Shown in pieces: positions 21,787 through 22,624 of a DNA stretch of 22,624 nt (positions are counted from its first letter, which is position 1; each line of letters opens with the position of its first letter). The translations under genes were made by a program, and so were the position numbers. Origin of the DNA: a virus. The notes under the pieces were generated by a model. The model was given only the letters and a program-made list of their open reading frames with translations. It was not told where the DNA came from and searched no databases. The stretch is from IMG/VR virus record IMGVR_UViG_3300032287_000609, positions 1-22,624 of that record. The stretch is one strand, 5' to 3'.

Positions 21787-21824
21787 CCAGGCACGTGAAA
21801 CCTGGAAGGGTCTCTGCAAAGAGA
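21787..21824. other. Two small adjacent hairpins in the convergent gap
   Basis: CCAGG (21787-21791) with CCTGG (21801-21805) around nine bases, and TCTCT (21811-21815) with AGAGA (21820-21824) around GCAA, lie between the terminator and the LexA-like gene. With the terminator this makes three stem-loops in about 65 bases. This may be a structured 3' UTR; no function is known to me. Confidence 0.4.
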
Positions 21825-21828
21825 TACG

Positions 21829-22047
21829 CTAATTTACCACGATCTCGATTCCCCTGGTTAAGTAAGGTTTGATCCTTATCAATCCGCGTCGCTCCAGGCG
21901 GTGCATCATGGCATGAACTGTTGACGGGCTTGTGTATCCTAGCGCCTGGCATATCTCCCTGGTGCTAGGGTAAACCCCATGATCTGCATGATGCTTGACC
22001 AGGTGATCGAGCAATCTTTTTTGCATCGGTGTTGGTGCTAATTTCAT
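21829..22047 (-). CDS. Stand-alone LexA-type winged-helix DNA-binding protein (72 aa)
   Basis: The protein is 72 residues. PTPMQKRLLDHLVKHHADHG (6-25), YPSTREICQALGYTSPSTVH (26-45) and MHRLERRGLIRI (48-59), ending in TRGIEIV, closely follow the LexA N-terminal domain: 'L-T-x-x-Q...I-x-x-H...G-x-x-P-T-x-x-E-I-x-x-x-L-G-x-x-S-x-x-x-x-x-x-x-x-L-x-x-x-G-x-I...R-G-I'. The self-cleaving S24 peptidase part of LexA is entirely absent. It may therefore repress SOS-box-like promoters of host or phage without RecA-dependent inactivation, or compete with host LexA. It shares TAATG overlap with the gene upstream, and follows the exonuclease-like gene in one operon. Confidence 0.85.
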   Translation of the reverse strand: MKLAPTPMQKRLLDHLVKHHADHGVYPSTREICQALGYTSPSTVHAMMHRLERRGLIRIKPYLTRGIEIVVN

Positions 22048-22295
22048 TAGTCACCCGCCCATCGAACGCCGGACCGTCCCATCTTTGCGTTGTAACGATC
22101 CTCGAACTCGTTGGCTAACTCGGCCAGGGACTTCACTTGTGGACTGCACGTATGCACCTGGTCGATCTCTAAAGTCTTGCCGCACTTCTCGCAAACGTGG
22201 CCCGCGAAAGGAATTGGCTCTACGTTTTTCTCTGCCTTCCTGGCCTCGATGTGATACTCCAGTCTCTCCTGAAAGTAGGATTTTATTTTCATCAT
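22047..22295 (-). CDS. Small zinc-ribbon-like protein (82 aa)
   Basis: The protein is 82 residues, with a predicted N-terminal helix (IKSYFQERLEYHIEARK) and then GHVCEKCGK and QVHTC. Cys35, Cys38, His48 and Cys50 could bind one zinc ion. The rest is an acidic helix. The start is ambiguous: ATG 22295 overlaps the previous stop (ATGA), and GGAG lies four bases before it and seven before ATG 22292, so the second Met may be the real start. I recognise no family. The operon context (exonuclease-like gene upstream, LexA-like gene downstream) suggests a DNA-metabolism accessory. Confidence 0.72.
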   Translation of the reverse strand: MMKIKSYFQERLEYHIEARKAEKNVEPIPFAGHVCEKCGKTLEIDQVHTCSPQVKSLAELANEFEDRYNAKMGRSGVRWAGD

Positions 22296-22624
22296 TTCAC
22301 TCCCAATATTTGTAATGTTTTTGACCGCTCGATGCGGGCCTCTTTGGCTGGTGTTACCTTCTCAGGCTGGGCCTTATAGGATCGCATGGCCCACTTAATT
22401 CGCGCCGCAATAGAACCGTCCGGACTTTTAATATAACCCTCTTCGGCGTCGGTCATGTTGTCCATGATCTTGGATTGGAGCTGGTCAATCTCTTCGTCCA
22501 GGATCTTGGCCTGGGCCTTTGCCTCGATCAAGCGGCGCGCATAGTTAGCCGCATCACCGGACAACTCAATCGCTGGCCTGGAATCGTCAACGCTGGGATA
22601 CGCCTTGACTGCATCGGCCGGACT
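22292..22624 (-). CDS. C-terminal part of a probable YqaJ-type phage exonuclease (partial)
   Basis: The frame is open from the right edge, giving 110 residues. The TTG at 22564 is an internal codon, not a start. The sequence has PSVDDSRPAIELSGDAANYA, a long helix (IEAKAQAKILDEEIDQLQSK) and 'NMTDAEEGYIKSPDGSIAARIKW', the typical tail of YqaJ-like recombinase exonucleases (a Glu/Lys helix followed by a 'G...I-x-W' strand). The catalytic core lies beyond the window, so the call is by C-terminal resemblance only. Alternative: another phage protein with a coiled-coil tail. It is the upstream gene of the leftward operon and overlaps the next gene by four bases. Confidence 0.55.
   Translation of the reverse strand, partial: SPADAVKAYPSVDDSRPAIELSGDAANYARRLIEAKAQAKILDEEIDQLQSKIMDNMTDAEEGYIKSPDGSIAARIKWAMRSYKAQPEKVTPAKEARIERSKTLQILGVK

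Noticed and set aside
21361-21819. Minus-strand open frame (152 aa) opposite the endolysin
   Set aside because: It would run through the terminator of the leftward operon and lies over a gene with clear zinc-peptidase motifs.
22562-22564. TTG as start of the last minus-strand gene
   Set aside because: The frame stays open to the window edge and the residues before it fit a continuing protein.
1-22624. tRNA genes, CRISPR arrays, insertion sequences, attachment sites
   Set aside because: I saw no cloverleaf-like tRNA, no regularly spaced repeats with spacers, no transposase or integrase gene, and no terminal inverted repeats.

Overview
This window looks like the late (virion and lysis) half of a tailed double-stranded DNA phage with T7/podovirus-type architecture. 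The order on the + strand is portal, scaffold, capsid, tail tubular A, tail tubular B, internal virion proteins, fiber with a T7 gp17-type anchor, then lysis genes. No terminase, DNA polymerase or RNA polymerase is visible; they must lie outside the window. A short leftward operon at the right edge (a probable YqaJ-type exonuclease C-terminus, a zinc-ribbon-like protein and a LexA-type DNA-binding protein) suggests that the early/recombination module reads in the opposite direction. The lysis genes point to a Gram-negative host. I cannot name the host from the sequence.

Layout. 1-710: the end of one small gene and two further small genes of unknown role. 707-3390: portal, a Bbp19-like small protein and scaffold, closed by a strong terminator. 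3391-3569: intergenic control region with a 16-bp direct repeat around a 10-bp palindrome. 3570-4715: major capsid protein and a probable head decoration protein, closed by a second terminator. 4776-7381: the two tail tubular proteins. 7383-15929: four internal virion (DNA ejection) proteins of 190, 752, 1074 and 831 residues. 15978-17612: tail fiber with a T7-type anchor, a 24-heptad Ser/Ala shaft and a C-terminal domain. 17609-19925: three consecutive pairs of (fiber tip-like protein + small assembly/chaperone-like protein). 19939-21756: a lysis cassette of small coiled-coil/membrane proteins, two tiny basic proteins, a holin and an M15 peptidase endolysin. 21757-21828: a convergent intergenic region with a terminator for the leftward operon. 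21829-22624: the leftward operon.

How the genes work together. The head genes build a procapsid on a portal and scaffold. Tubular A and B close the head and form the short tail. The internal virion proteins would be ejected to bridge the envelope. One of them, of 1074 residues, also appears to carry a DdrB-like ParB domain and a RelA/SpoT-like nucleotidyltransferase fold, so it may be a 'polyvalent' protein delivered with the DNA. The fiber and the three tip-like proteins would determine host recognition. Most genes overlap by 1-4 bases (ATGA or TAATG), which indicates strong translational coupling.

The parts most worth a second look are the triplicated tip/chaperone array, with its ribosome-binding site buried in a conserved C-terminal peptide; the putative effector domains in the ejected protein; the stand-alone LexA DNA-binding domain; the repeat/palindrome before the capsid gene; and a marked excess of CCAGG/CCTGG. 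Base composition changes sharply inside several genes, a sign of mosaic assembly.
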